64,000 nt of DNA from an uncultured Erysipelotrichaceae bacterium (lineage in GTDB: Bacteria > Bacillota_I > Bacilli_A > Erysipelotrichales > Erysipelotrichaceae), in the NCBI GenBank assembly GCA_903789495.1, contig CAIFEQ010000001.1, positions 1 through 64,000 on the forward strand. The letters are read 5' to 3'. This document shows, in pieces, positions 17,972-26,543 of the stretch; positions within the stretch are counted from its first letter, which is position 1; the number at the start of each line of letters is the position of its first letter. The notes beneath the pieces were generated by a model that searched no databases, was not told where the DNA came from, and saw only the letters and a list, made by a program, of their open reading frames with translations. The position numbers were made by a program, and so were the translations under genes.

Positions 17972-18700
17972 TCAGGAGCCCGGTGTGGGGGAGGGTGAGC
18001 GGGAAGCGCAGAACTGGTCCAGTCCGTTCAGGATCCGGTCCGCCGCATCCTGCATGCCCGCTTCGCCGGCCCAGGCTTCCCGGTCCGCGGCACTGTCCGG
18101 CCGGATCAGGGAGATCTGGGCCACCGGGACCGAGGCCGACATGAGGTCCAGTGTCTCTTCCTCATGAACGGCTGTATCCTCACTGGAGACCAGCTGGATC
18201 TGATAGGTCTCATTACGCAGCGGCACATAGTACAGATAGCCGGTAAAAGGTACCTGATCATCCTGCGTGAACGCCTGCCGGAGTGCCTGGGCAGCCTGCA
18301 GGGAAGCCTCGTGCTGCGGACTCTGCGGCACATCGGCCAGGATGCAGATCTGACTGCGGTCATCCCCGCTGCCGATGGCGTCCCCGTGGAAGGAAAGCAC
18401 CAGGTCCGGTTTTTCCTCATCGATCTTTCTGACCCGCTCCGCCACCGGCAGGGATTCCTCCTCCGTGCGGGTGTAGGTCACTTCATAGCGGCCGCTTTCT
18501 TCCAGTACCGTGCCGACCGTCTGAGCCAGCTGCAGCGTATAGGCCTCTTCACTGATCTCGGCCTGGGTTCCCGGCCAGGTGGGATCATGCCCGGCATCGA
18601 GCATGATGGTGGTTTTCTCTTCCCGGCCCCCGCAGCCGCTCAGCAGACCCGCCGTAAAGAGCAGGCCCAGACAGCAGAACAGGAGTTTCGGTTCCTTCAT
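17972..18700 (-). CDS. Lipoprotein with N-acetylmuramoyl-L-alanine amidase (Amidase_3) domain
   Basis: A 242-residue protein with a signal peptide and lipobox (LLSGC, Cys about residue 22), so it is anchored on the outer face of the membrane. The rest follows the Amidase_3 zinc fold: His in LDAGHDPTWPG, Glu in ISEEAYTLQLA, and the second His in LSFHGDAIGS. These enzymes cut between muramic acid and the stem peptide. FHGDA replaces the usual IHAN. It overlaps the upstream HAD gene by ATGA, so the two are translationally coupled. Confidence 0.85.
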   Translation of the reverse strand: MKEPKLLFCCLGLLFTAGLLSGCGGREEKTTIMLDAGHDPTWPGTQAEISEEAYTLQLAQTVGTVLEESGRYEVTYTRTEEESLPVAERVRKIDEEKPDLVLSFHGDAIGSGDDRSQICILADVPQSPQHEASLQAAQALRQAFTQDDQVPFTGYLYYVPLRNETYQIQLVSSEDTAVHEEETLDLMSASVPVAQISLIRPDSAADREAWAGEAGMQDAADRILNGLDQFCASRSPSPTPGS

Positions 18701-19536
18701 CCCTGTCTGGCTCCTTCCCGGTCCCGCAGCTTTTCATCTGCGCCGATATGATCCAGGACCAGCCGCACCAGTTCTTCCATCGCTCTGCCGCTGCGGTAAT
18801 CGGCTTCGCACATATAGTTGGCCCGTCCTTCCTGTACCAGCCGCACCGCCGTCATGCCTGCCCTGGCCGACTGGGGGTTATAGACCACGATGGAGCGGCC
18901 GCCGTATTCCTTGACCACCTTCATGCATGGCACATCGGTCAGCCCGTCCGCAATGTAGATCATCCGGCTGAACGGCACCGGCCGCTGTTCCGGATCCACA
19001 TAGGCATTCAGGTCCTCTTCATCATTCTCATCCAGCACCTGCTTGTTGACGCGGAAGATGAACTGGGTCTTGGTCGTGTAGTTGATGATCTGCGCCGGCC
19101 AGACCGCCTCGCCGTTCTCGTCATAGTAGTACCGGCAGGCATAGATGCGCCGGAACTGACTGGCGATGGGCGTGCTGTCGATGATCTCCCCCATGCCGCT
19201 GGAGATCACGTAATGCTCGACTTCCAGGCCAAGGGAAGCACCATAGGCATTGATCCGCTGAAACCAGGTATCAACGCCGGGATACAGAACCACCTGGCGG
19301 CCGACCTGGGCAAAGCTTTCCCGGCGGATGGTCCTGCCCTGTTCCCGGAATTTCTTCAGCAGGTAATACAGATAGGCAGAAATCCCGTCCATCCGGCTGG
19401 CTTCCGACAGCTGTGCCACTTCTTTCCAGAACTGTGCCGGCTCCTGGTAGCCCAGCTCGGGAATCAGCGAATACTCCTGCATATCCCGGGTGCAGAGCGT
19501 TTTATCAAAATCATAGATAATGGCTGTTTTCTTCAT
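18697..19536 (-). CDS. HAD superfamily hydrolase (phosphoserine phosphatase-like)
   Basis: A 279-residue cytoplasmic phosphatase of the HAD fold. Motif I is IYDFDKTLC (nucleophile and acid Asp), motif II is the Ser of VISSGMGE, and motifs III/IV lie in IYIADGLTDVPCM. A large cap of about 60 residues follows motif I, as in the SerB-like group. The substrate is not predictable. It is the first gene of a two-gene unit with the amidase lipoprotein. Confidence 0.82.
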   Translation of the reverse strand: MKKTAIIYDFDKTLCTRDMQEYSLIPELGYQEPAQFWKEVAQLSEASRMDGISAYLYYLLKKFREQGRTIRRESFAQVGRQVVLYPGVDTWFQRINAYGASLGLEVEHYVISSGMGEIIDSTPIASQFRRIYACRYYYDENGEAVWPAQIINYTTKTQFIFRVNKQVLDENDEEDLNAYVDPEQRPVPFSRMIYIADGLTDVPCMKVVKEYGGRSIVVYNPQSARAGMTAVRLVQEGRANYMCEADYRSGRAMEELVRLVLDHIGADEKLRDREGARQG

Positions 19537-19562
19537 AGTCTGACACCGGCTTTCATTATAGC

Positions 19563-19585
19563 AAAAAGTGCCGCCGGGGCACTTT
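19563..19585 (-). terminator. Terminator downstream of the truncated sensor-like gene
   Basis: AAAGTGCC (19565-19572) pairs with GGCACTTT (19578-19585). On the minus strand it ends in TTTTTGC. Confidence 0.8.
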
Positions 19586-19673
19586 CAAGACGTATGGGAA
19601 ATCAGCTGAGCGGAAACCTGCTGCTGTGCAGACACGCCCAGACGGTCCGTCAGGTCATGCGTGCATTGCAGCA

Positions 19674-20231
19674 TCAGACCTGATTCTGAGCAGGCAGGAA
19701 TCTGGCTTCCACCTTTTTCTTCAGGTACAGCGAGGCAAACAGACCGAAGATCAGCACCCAGAGTGTCGGAGAAACCATTCTCAGCATCAGGATGAACAGT
19801 GAATCATAGTAGCGGGAGACCCGCAGGACCGTGTTGTCATCCAGCAGAAGCGCATAGTAGATGGTCTGCCGGGAGATGGTGGTGCTGGTGCGGACCGCTT
19901 CGCCCTCCCCGCTCAGGAACGCTTCGACGACTTCCGGACGGTCGCTGTGATTCTCCATCTGCGAGGCATCTGCCTGGGAGTCATACAGCACCGTGCCATC
20001 CGAATCGATCCAGGTGATCCGGGTGCTGTCGTCCAGTTCCAGGGTGGCGAGGTACTCTTCTCCCCCGTCCATGGACACGGAGATCAGATAGGCTTCCTGC
20101 CGCAGATCGGTTTCCACGCTGTCCGTATAGACACTGTAGAGGACATAGGTAAACAAGGCAATGGAAGCCAGCAGAACCAGGGTGATCGTCAGGAAAATCG
20201 TTCTGAACAGAGATGGCTGTTTGGTTTTCAT
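19674..20231 (-). CDS. Membrane protein resembling the sensor half of a histidine kinase, truncated
   Basis: 185 residues: a membrane helix (about 10-32), an extracellular domain with WIDSDGTVLYDSQADASQ as in PhoR-type sensor domains, and a second helix (about 152-170). It then stops 15 residues inside the cytoplasm. No HAMP, His-kinase or ATPase domain follows. Its ATG overlaps the end of the Na/Pi cotransporter gene, so it is in the same operon, consistent with phosphate sensing. After the stop, a -1 frame stays open to 19585 at the terminator, so a frameshift near the end is possible. Confidence 0.7.
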   Translation of the reverse strand: MKTKQPSLFRTIFLTITLVLLASIALFTYVLYSVYTDSVETDLRQEAYLISVSMDGGEEYLATLELDDSTRITWIDSDGTVLYDSQADASQMENHSDRPEVVEAFLSGEGEAVRTSTTISRQTIYYALLLDDNTVLRVSRYYDSLFILMLRMVSPTLWVLIFGLFASLYLKKKVEARFLPAQNQV

Positions 20232-21868
20232 ACAGATTCTTCCTCCCCGTTGTATTTCGTATAAGAAGAAGCGATGTTCACGCAGTGATCGCCCATTCTT
20301 TCCAGGTTGCTCAGGATATCACAGTAGACCGAGGCGGCGACCGCACTCTGACACTGGCCATGCGCCAGACGGCCGAAATGGGATTCCCGGGCCTGGGTTT
20401 CCCGCCGGTCCAGACTTTCCTCCAGCACATTCAGCTGCCTGACGCTTTCCGGATCATACTGATCATAGATCTTATGGGCCAGGACCAGCATGGAACGGAT
20501 ATGGTCATACATGCCGACGATGTCTTTCTTGGCATTGTCTGACAGATCGGCGGAATCTTCCTGAATCATGTCATAGAATTCCATGAGGTTGATGGACAGG
20601 TCGCCGATCCGCTCCAGATTCTTGACCGTGTCCAGATCAATCATGAGCTTGATGTCATCCTGCAGCGACGTTCGATCTGACTGCGATATGGTCATCAGAT
20701 AGGATGTCGTCTTATGGTCGGTATCGTTCAGGATCACCTCATTCTGCCGGATGAGTTCTCCGTCGGTCTCCCTGCCCAGCATGTATTCCTCCGTCAGGGT
20801 GATGTTCTCATTCACGGCCTTGAACATGGTGTTCATGACCGCCGTCACCGACTGCAGGGCACCGGACAGGAAGTCCTCCGCCAACTTGTCATCATAGGCC
20901 GTCGTATCGATGCTGACCATCTGCCGGTCATGACCGGGAATGATCTTTTCAATGAGCCGGCACATCTGTTTGAGGAAGGGGAAGAACACAATGGTCGTGA
21001 CGGTATTGAACAGGATATGCGCCACGCTGATCTGCATCATCCCGCTCAGATTCCAGGCGTCTGCCAGCATGGTGATGAACGCCGCATAGGGCTGCAGCAG
21101 CACCATCCCGAGAGCGGTGCCGATGATATTGAACAGGGTATGGATGCCGGCGGTGCGCTTGGCAGCGGTCGAGCCGCCGATGGCAGCCAGGATGCCGGTC
21201 ACGGTTGTGCCGATGTTGGCGCCGAAGACAAAGGGCAGCACGGCTGTCAGGGTCAGGGCTCCCGATTCATACATCTTCTGCACCACGGAAATCGTGGCAC
21301 TGGACGCCTGTACCGCAGCCGTCATCAGGGTGCCGCACAGCAGCGACAGCAGATGATTGCTGGCCATCTTCTCGGCAAACTCGGTAAAGAACGGCATGTC
21401 CTTGATGGCGGCCAGGGCGTCGCCCATCATGGACAGACCGGTGAAGATCATGCCGAAACCGATGATGCAGACACCGATGGATTTGACTTTCTTCTTCCTG
21501 GCGGTCAGGCGGATCATGAAGCCGGCAAAGATGAAGTAAAGGGAATACCTGTCGATGTTGATGGAGAACAGGAAGGAGGTGATGGTGGTACCGATGTTGG
21601 CTCCCATGATGATCCCCGCGGCCTGTTCCAGATTCATCAGTCCGGCGCGGACCAGACCGATGGTGATGGAGGTGGAGGCCGAGCTGGACTGCATGACGAC
21701 CGTCAGCAGAATCCCGATGAACAGGGCCTGGATCGGCCGGGAAGTATAGCGGTTGATGTACTCCCGCAGCTGGTCGCCCGCGGCAGCTTTGAGGGCGTCG
21801 CCCATGATGTCGATGCCAAACATGAAGACGGCGAACCCACCCAGGATCTGATCCCACGACAGTGACAT
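20228..21868 (-). CDS. Na/Pi cotransporter family protein with PhoU-like tail
   Basis: 546 residues. The N-terminal 310 form the duplicated NptA/NPT2-like transporter, with the paired motifs VVMQSSSASTS and AVQASSATIS that form the phosphate/sodium site. The C-terminal 200 residues are helical and resemble PhoU, which usually controls uptake. It probably imports phosphate with Na+. It overlaps the following sensor-like gene by 4 bp. A separate terminator closes the next gene to the right. Confidence 0.92.
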   Translation of the reverse strand: MSLSWDQILGGFAVFMFGIDIMGDALKAAAGDQLREYINRYTSRPIQALFIGILLTVVMQSSSASTSITIGLVRAGLMNLEQAAGIIMGANIGTTITSFLFSINIDRYSLYFIFAGFMIRLTARKKKVKSIGVCIIGFGMIFTGLSMMGDALAAIKDMPFFTEFAEKMASNHLLSLLCGTLMTAAVQASSATISVVQKMYESGALTLTAVLPFVFGANIGTTVTGILAAIGGSTAAKRTAGIHTLFNIIGTALGMVLLQPYAAFITMLADAWNLSGMMQISVAHILFNTVTTIVFFPFLKQMCRLIEKIIPGHDRQMVSIDTTAYDDKLAEDFLSGALQSVTAVMNTMFKAVNENITLTEEYMLGRETDGELIRQNEVILNDTDHKTTSYLMTISQSDRTSLQDDIKLMIDLDTVKNLERIGDLSINLMEFYDMIQEDSADLSDNAKKDIVGMYDHIRSMLVLAHKIYDQYDPESVRQLNVLEESLDRRETQARESHFGRLAHGQCQSAVAASVYCDILSNLERMGDHCVNIASSYTKYNGEEESV

Positions 21869-21972
21869 AAAGTTTTCCTTTTCTTTACATGAATATCATA
21901 TAAACAGGGTGTTCAGAACAGTGAAAAAGAATGTTAAATTCAGGTAAAATCAGGCTCCTTGGCCCGGTTTCC

Positions 21973-22006
21973 GAAAAAAAGCGGCATTCTGTTTCAGAAA
22001 TGCCGC
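21973..22006 (-). terminator. Terminator of the PepV-ExoIII-aminopeptidase operon
   Basis: GCGGCATT (21981-21988) pairs with AATGCCGC (21999-22006), followed on the minus strand by seven T. Confidence 0.9.
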
Positions 22007-22013
22007 CTGGCTG

Positions 22014-23375
22014 TTAAAGCGCCAGCAGATTCTTCACCGCCTGGACATAGATCTCCGTCTGTTCCAGCAGTTCTTCCCGGGGGCACTGCTCATTGGCCTC
22101 GTGGAGATGGTAGTTCCGGCCCGGGAAACAGCAGCCGAAAGCAATCGTGTTGGCGATCACCTTGGCATAGGTGTCGCCGCCCATGGTGGCCGGCAGATTT
22201 TCATGATCCCCGGTGACTTCCACATAGGCCTGGTGCAGACTGCGCACCAGCGGCGAATCCACCGGATAGTAGAGTGGTTCCCTGGCCTGCTGAATCTCGG
22301 CCCAGCCGTTCTCGTCCTCCAGATGGCCTTCCATCTGGCGCCGGATCTGCCGGGAAGACATCGTGACCGGAAAACGGATATCGAACGTGCCGGTGATGAC
22401 ACCGTCCTGCATGCCGATCATGCCGTTGCAGCAGGTCAGCACGCCGTACTCATCGCTGCACCGGGCTCCCAGTCCGCTGCCGTCAATCGTATAGCCGAAA
22501 TGACTGGCATAGAATTCCGTGAACGGATCCTGAAAGCCGCTTTCCTTCAGGCCCATGAGCAGGAAGGTGATCGCATTGACGCCCAGTTCCGGCATCGAGG
22601 CATGCGCCGCCCTGCCGGTCACGGTGATGCGGTCCCGGTCTGTCAGTTCTTCGATTTCACAGGCAACGCTGTGATCGGCAAAGTAATTCTTCAGCCGGCT
22701 GCGGCTGCAGGAATGCGGGAGAATCTCAGCCGTGCAGCGCGGACAGACCACATTGGGCGCCATTCCCCCGCTCAGATTCAGGATCTGCGTCCGGCGGGAA
22801 TGGTAGACGCCTTTCAGCGTACCCTTCTCGCCGAAGATGCCGGGAAAATTCCCGTCCGGCGTAAAGCCATAGTCCACGCCGCCTTCCTGTTCCACATAGT
22901 GCTGCAGTCCCCGGGATCCGGATTCTTCATTGGTGCCAAAGATCAGCCGCACCCGTCTGTTCAGCGGTACGTGCTGTTCCTGCAGGACCTTCAGCGCCAG
23001 CATGGCGGCAACGGCAGCGCCTTTGTCATCCGCGACACCCCGTCCTGTCAGAATGCCGTCTTTCTCGCTCAGCACGAAGGGATCCGTCTGCCAGCCCTGA
23101 CTTCTATCAGCCGGGACACAGTCGAGATGACAGATGATCCCGATCACCTCATCCCCCTGGCCGATTTCGCCATAGCCGGCCATATGATCCAGATCGACGG
23201 TCCGGATGCCATCGGCCTCCAGCATGCCCAGTGCCGCATCCAGGGCCTGGCGCGGTCCTCTGCCAAAGGGAGCGCCGGCTTCGGCCGGACCCCGGGCCGA
23301 GTCGATGGCAACCAGCAGTTTCAGCCGCCGCAGCAGTTCATCCTGCAGCGCGGCAGTTTCCGGACTGATCTTCAT
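22014..23375 (-). CDS. Dipeptidase of the PepV/Sapep type (M20)
   Basis: A 453-residue Mn/Zn-dependent dipeptidase acting on dipeptides taken up or produced in the cytoplasm. Motifs: CHLDCVPAD (His/Asp), GRGVADDKGA (bridging Asp), GTNEESGSRG (Glu pair), TPDGNFPG (Asp) and a late His in NYHLHEANE. The large lid domain of the PepV group lies between. Its ATG overlaps the end of xth by 4 bp. It is the third gene of a three-gene peptidase/DNA-repair operon. Confidence 0.9.
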   Translation of the reverse strand: MKISPETAALQDELLRRLKLLVAIDSARGPAEAGAPFGRGPRQALDAALGMLEADGIRTVDLDHMAGYGEIGQGDEVIGIICHLDCVPADRSQGWQTDPFVLSEKDGILTGRGVADDKGAAVAAMLALKVLQEQHVPLNRRVRLIFGTNEESGSRGLQHYVEQEGGVDYGFTPDGNFPGIFGEKGTLKGVYHSRRTQILNLSGGMAPNVVCPRCTAEILPHSCSRSRLKNYFADHSVACEIEELTDRDRITVTGRAAHASMPELGVNAITFLLMGLKESGFQDPFTEFYASHFGYTIDGSGLGARCSDEYGVLTCCNGMIGMQDGVITGTFDIRFPVTMSSRQIRRQMEGHLEDENGWAEIQQAREPLYYPVDSPLVRSLHQAYVEVTGDHENLPATMGGDTYAKVIANTIAFGCCFPGRNYHLHEANEQCPREELLEQTEIYVQAVKNLLAL

Positions 23376-24148
23376 ATCTCCTCCTCCGGAAAGCTCTTCT
23401 TCATGCGCAGACGGATCGGGCAGTGATCCGAGCCTTCCACCGTACTGAGAATCTCACTGTCCTCGACCTGATCCAGCAGACGCCGGGAAACGATAAAGTA
23501 ATCCAGCCGCCAGCCGATGTTCTTTTCCCGGGCATGGAAGCGGTAGCTCCACCAGGAGTAGGCCACGGCGGAAGGATGCAGCTGACGGAAGGTATCCGCA
23601 AAACCGCTCTTCAGCAGCAGGTCAAAGGCATGCCGCTCGCCGTCCGAGAAACCGGCATTCTCATGATTGCTCTCGGGGTTGCGGATATCGATCTCCTCAT
23701 GCGCCACATTCAGATCGCCGGTATAGATGACCGGCTTGGTCCGATCCAGCTTCTTCAGCCAGGCCCGCAGATCCTTCTCCCAGGCCAGCCGCTCATCCAG
23801 CCTCACCAGCCCTTCCTTGGAATTGGGCACATAGGCACAGACAAACCAGAAGGCCGGAAATTCCAGCGTGATGGTCCGCCCCTCCCGGCTGGTATCATGC
23901 GGCAGATCATAGAGCACCTGCAGCGGTTCTTCCCGGCTGTAGACCAGAGTGCCGCTGTAGCCCCTGCGCTCGGCACAGTTCATATAGCGGTGCCAGCCGT
24001 CAAAAGCCAGCGAGGCGGGAAACTGCTCGGCCTGCAGCTTGGTCTCCTGCACCGCAAAGAGATCGGCCTCTTCCTGCCGGAAGAAGTCCGCAAAGCCCTT
24101 TTTCTCACAGGCCCGCAGGCCGTTGACATTCCACGAAATCAGCTTCAT
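23372..24148 (-). CDS. xth: Exodeoxyribonuclease III (AP endonuclease)
   Basis: A 258-residue Mg-dependent repair nuclease that cuts at abasic sites and trims 3' ends. The fold's markers are in order: SWNVNGLRA, VQETKLQ (metal Glu), TGDLNVAHEEID (Asp/Asn), SWWSYR, GWRLDYF and the catalytic His in GSDHCPI. Length and start match the family. It lies between two peptidase genes with 4-bp overlaps on each side, so translation is coupled. Confidence 0.96.
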   Translation of the reverse strand: MKLISWNVNGLRACEKKGFADFFRQEEADLFAVQETKLQAEQFPASLAFDGWHRYMNCAERRGYSGTLVYSREEPLQVLYDLPHDTSREGRTITLEFPAFWFVCAYVPNSKEGLVRLDERLAWEKDLRAWLKKLDRTKPVIYTGDLNVAHEEIDIRNPESNHENAGFSDGERHAFDLLLKSGFADTFRQLHPSAVAYSWWSYRFHAREKNIGWRLDYFIVSRRLLDQVEDSEILSTVEGSDHCPIRLRMKKSFPEEEI

Positions 24149-25938
24149 TTCAGCTTCCGGGTCGCTTCCTTCAGCCAGGCCTTTTCCTTACCGACAAGAT
24201 ACGGACTCAGGCTGCGCCAGACCCAGGCATGATAGGCATTGAGCTGCTCCTTGTCTTCCTGATTCAGACAGCGCGGATCGATGCCGTCCAGATCAATCGG
24301 GCAGCAGGTCAGCACCTCAAACTGCAGGAACTGCCCGTAGAAGTTCTTCTCCGATGGCACCACCAGCAGTTCATTCTCAATCCGGATGCCCAGCCTGCCG
24401 GGCAGATAGACACCCGGTTCATCCGAAACGATATTGCCCGGCACAAACGGTGCCGTATCCCGCAGGCGGTATCCCCAGCGGATCGCAAACGGTCCTTCAT
24501 GCACCGACAGGACATGACCGACGCCATGGCCGGTGGCACACTGGTAGTCCAGGTTCATCTGCCACAGCGGTCCGCGGGCCAGGATGTCCAGGTTATAGCC
24601 GTTCGAACCGGCCAGGAAGCGGGCTCTGGCCAGCTGCAGATTGCCCTGCAGAACCTTTGTATAGTACATTTTCTCCTGCGCGCTCAGCCGGCCCAGCACG
24701 ATGGTCCGGGTGATGTCGGTACTGCCATCCCGGTAGGTGCCGCCGCTGTCCACCAGCAGGAAACCCTTGGCCTTCACGGGGCTGTGCTTTTCCGCCGTGG
24801 CGGTGTAGTGCATCATGGCCGCATTGGGTCCATAGGCACAGATGGTCTCAAAGGAAGGACAGAGGAAGCCCTCCTGTTCCGCCCGCAGCTGATCCAGGCG
24901 GGTCTGGATCTGGTATTCATTCAGATCTTCTTTTCCGACCGTGCTCTTGAGCCAGTACAGGAAATGCACCATGGCCAGACCGTCCTTGAGATGGGCCTGG
25001 CGGGTGCTGCGGATTTCCACCGCATTCTTCTGTCCCCGCATGGCCAGGATCGGCGACGGCCGGTCGAGAATCCGGTTGGAGGCATCCAGACAGCCATAGA
25101 GGGCCGCATTCAGCTTCTTCAGTGAGACCCAGATGGTGCGCTTCTTCAGCCGGCTGAGATCTCTGGCAAAGGATTCATAGCTGCGGATCGTCACCCGGGC
25201 GTCTTTCAGCGCCTGCCTGACTGCCGCCGTCAGCTTGCTTTCTTCGATATAGAAGACCGTGCGCCGGGCATCCAGCAGCACAAAGCTGTAGGCCACCGGC
25301 GTACAGGCCAGATCCCGGCCCCGGATATTCAGCAGCCAGCAGGGATCTTCCAGTTCCGTCAGAAGCAGCACGTCGGCTCCGCATTCCTGCATGGCCTGAC
25401 GCACCCGCCTGATCTTTTCTCCAGCAGAGACCCCGGTATATTTCTGCGCCAGGGTGAAGAGACGGCCTGCCGGCATGGCCGGCCGGCTGTTCCAGACCTG
25501 ACCGGGCAGATCCAGATCCAGGCGCACGGAAGCCCCGCGTTCAGCCAGGCCGCTTGCCAGCTGGCGGGCCTGGGCAGCCGAAACCATCCGGCCGTCAAAG
25601 GCCAGCGTACCGCCTTTGGGCACCTGGGTCAGAAGATACGTTTCCACGGTCGGGACGCCTTCCTGTCCCATGCGCATCAGCTCCACGCCGCTGCCGGCCA
25701 GTTCGTTTTCCGCCTGGGTGAAGTTGCGGCCGTCGGTCCAGAGACCGGCCCACTTCCGGCCGACCACCAGACTGCCATAGTCCCCGGTAAAACCGGAGAA
25801 ATACTGCATGGCCTGGAAGTAAGGCGCGGTGTACTCATCCGACAGATGATCATCCGCATTGGGAATCCAGCAGAAGTCCACATTCTCTTTCTGCATGGCC
25901 TGCCGGAGCGCCTGCAGACGATTCACGATTTCATTCAT
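24145..25938 (-). CDS. Xaa-Pro aminopeptidase family protein (M24B)
   Basis: A 597-residue, three-domain creatinase/aminopeptidase P-like enzyme, the long form also found in eukaryotes. Two N-terminal creatinase-like domains precede the pita-bread catalytic domain. The metal ligands are DSGGTYRDGSTDITRT (two Asp), GHGVGHVLSVHEGP (His), EPGVYLPGRLGIRIENE (two Glu). It removes N-terminal residues before proline. It is the first gene of the operon with xth and the dipeptidase. A TATAAT lies about 30 bp upstream, just behind the structured region at 26 kb. Confidence 0.94.
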   Translation of the reverse strand: MNEIVNRLQALRQAMQKENVDFCWIPNADDHLSDEYTAPYFQAMQYFSGFTGDYGSLVVGRKWAGLWTDGRNFTQAENELAGSGVELMRMGQEGVPTVETYLLTQVPKGGTLAFDGRMVSAAQARQLASGLAERGASVRLDLDLPGQVWNSRPAMPAGRLFTLAQKYTGVSAGEKIRRVRQAMQECGADVLLLTELEDPCWLLNIRGRDLACTPVAYSFVLLDARRTVFYIEESKLTAAVRQALKDARVTIRSYESFARDLSRLKKRTIWVSLKKLNAALYGCLDASNRILDRPSPILAMRGQKNAVEIRSTRQAHLKDGLAMVHFLYWLKSTVGKEDLNEYQIQTRLDQLRAEQEGFLCPSFETICAYGPNAAMMHYTATAEKHSPVKAKGFLLVDSGGTYRDGSTDITRTIVLGRLSAQEKMYYTKVLQGNLQLARARFLAGSNGYNLDILARGPLWQMNLDYQCATGHGVGHVLSVHEGPFAIRWGYRLRDTAPFVPGNIVSDEPGVYLPGRLGIRIENELLVVPSEKNFYGQFLQFEVLTCCPIDLDGIDPRCLNQEDKEQLNAYHAWVWRSLSPYLVGKEKAWLKEATRKLK

Positions 25939-25983
25939 GATGATTTCCTCTCTTGTTCCAGTCCATTATATCGGATCCCATAC

Positions 25984-26176
25984 AAAAGGACTCCCGATTT
26001 CCGGGTTCCCTCTGCGGGAACCGCGATAAGTTCAGGAGTCCTTCGGAAATTCCAGAGATATTCCCAGTCTTTCTCTGACTGGCTCTGTAACGTGGACAGC
26101 TCAGATTATCTTTCACCTAATCTGTCTGTCTGCAGAACTGTTTCTGTTATCGCCTGGACAGAACTTCTGCCCAGAC
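25984..26176 (-). ncRNA. Candidate structured RNA with terminal hairpin
   Basis: Five helices occur in 190 bases. On the plus strand: AAGGACTCC (25986-25994) with GGAGTCCTT (26035-26043), enclosing GGTTCCC/GGGAACC; CCAGTC/GACTGG (26064-26082); CAGATTA/TAATCTG (26102-26124); CTGGACAGA with TCTGCCCAG (26154-26174), enclosed by GTCTG/CAGAC. Only the minus strand ends in a T tract (CTCCTTTTGT), so the transcript would be leftward, ending before the aminopeptidase promoter. No known RNA family is recognised. The surrounding 25939-26543 has no intact gene, only short frames, including 34 codons at 26328-26224. Confidence 0.4.
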
Positions 26177-26340
26177 ATGCATTATTCAGTTGTTAAGAAA
26201 TATGGCCCATTGGTCTACCCTCATCAAGCAGACGTTCCACTTTCTGTTTCTTCGGTATTGGGTACGGTTCCGAAGTCATCCGCAATCCGCCATCCTGGTC
26301 GCCGATCTCCCATCGGCTGCTTTATCATGCTCTGGTGGTT

Positions 26341-26475
26341 TCAGGCAGATACCGGTGCTTCTCCTGTTTGAGTTTCCACAGGCTCTTCTTCTGTTCCGAT
26401 TTCTTTACATCCGAACAGACTCTGCTGAAGGATCCCGGGAAACTCTCAACAAATGTAGAGTAACACCTTCTTCAT
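26341..26475 (-). pseudogene. Short lipoprotein-like frame with an internal TGA
   Basis: A perfect AAAGGAGGT site precedes ATG 26475. The frame reads MKKVLLYIC, a TGA at codon 10, then continues without another stop for 34 codons, including SLFGCKE (a lipobox-like motif) and an acidic tail EIGTEEEPVETQ, to TGA 26341. It looks like a small decayed lipoprotein. The alternative is a genuine nine-residue peptide, possibly a leader for the structured region downstream. Confidence 0.35.
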
Positions 26476-26543
26476 CGCAAGTACCTCCTTTCGATGATGC
26501 TAATCGGATTCTTGCTCCAACTACACCATAACAGATCGGAGTA

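Noticed and set aside
26017..26025. GGAACCGCG, resembling the T-box core, on the plus strand
   Set aside because: No stem I, no specifier loop, and no rightward gene follows; it belongs to the arm of a leftward hairpin.
26446..26448. TGA at codon 10 of the small frame as selenocysteine or Trp recoding
   Set aside because: No SECIS-like hairpin directly follows, and RF2 with its normal UGA autoregulation is present, so UGA is a stop here.
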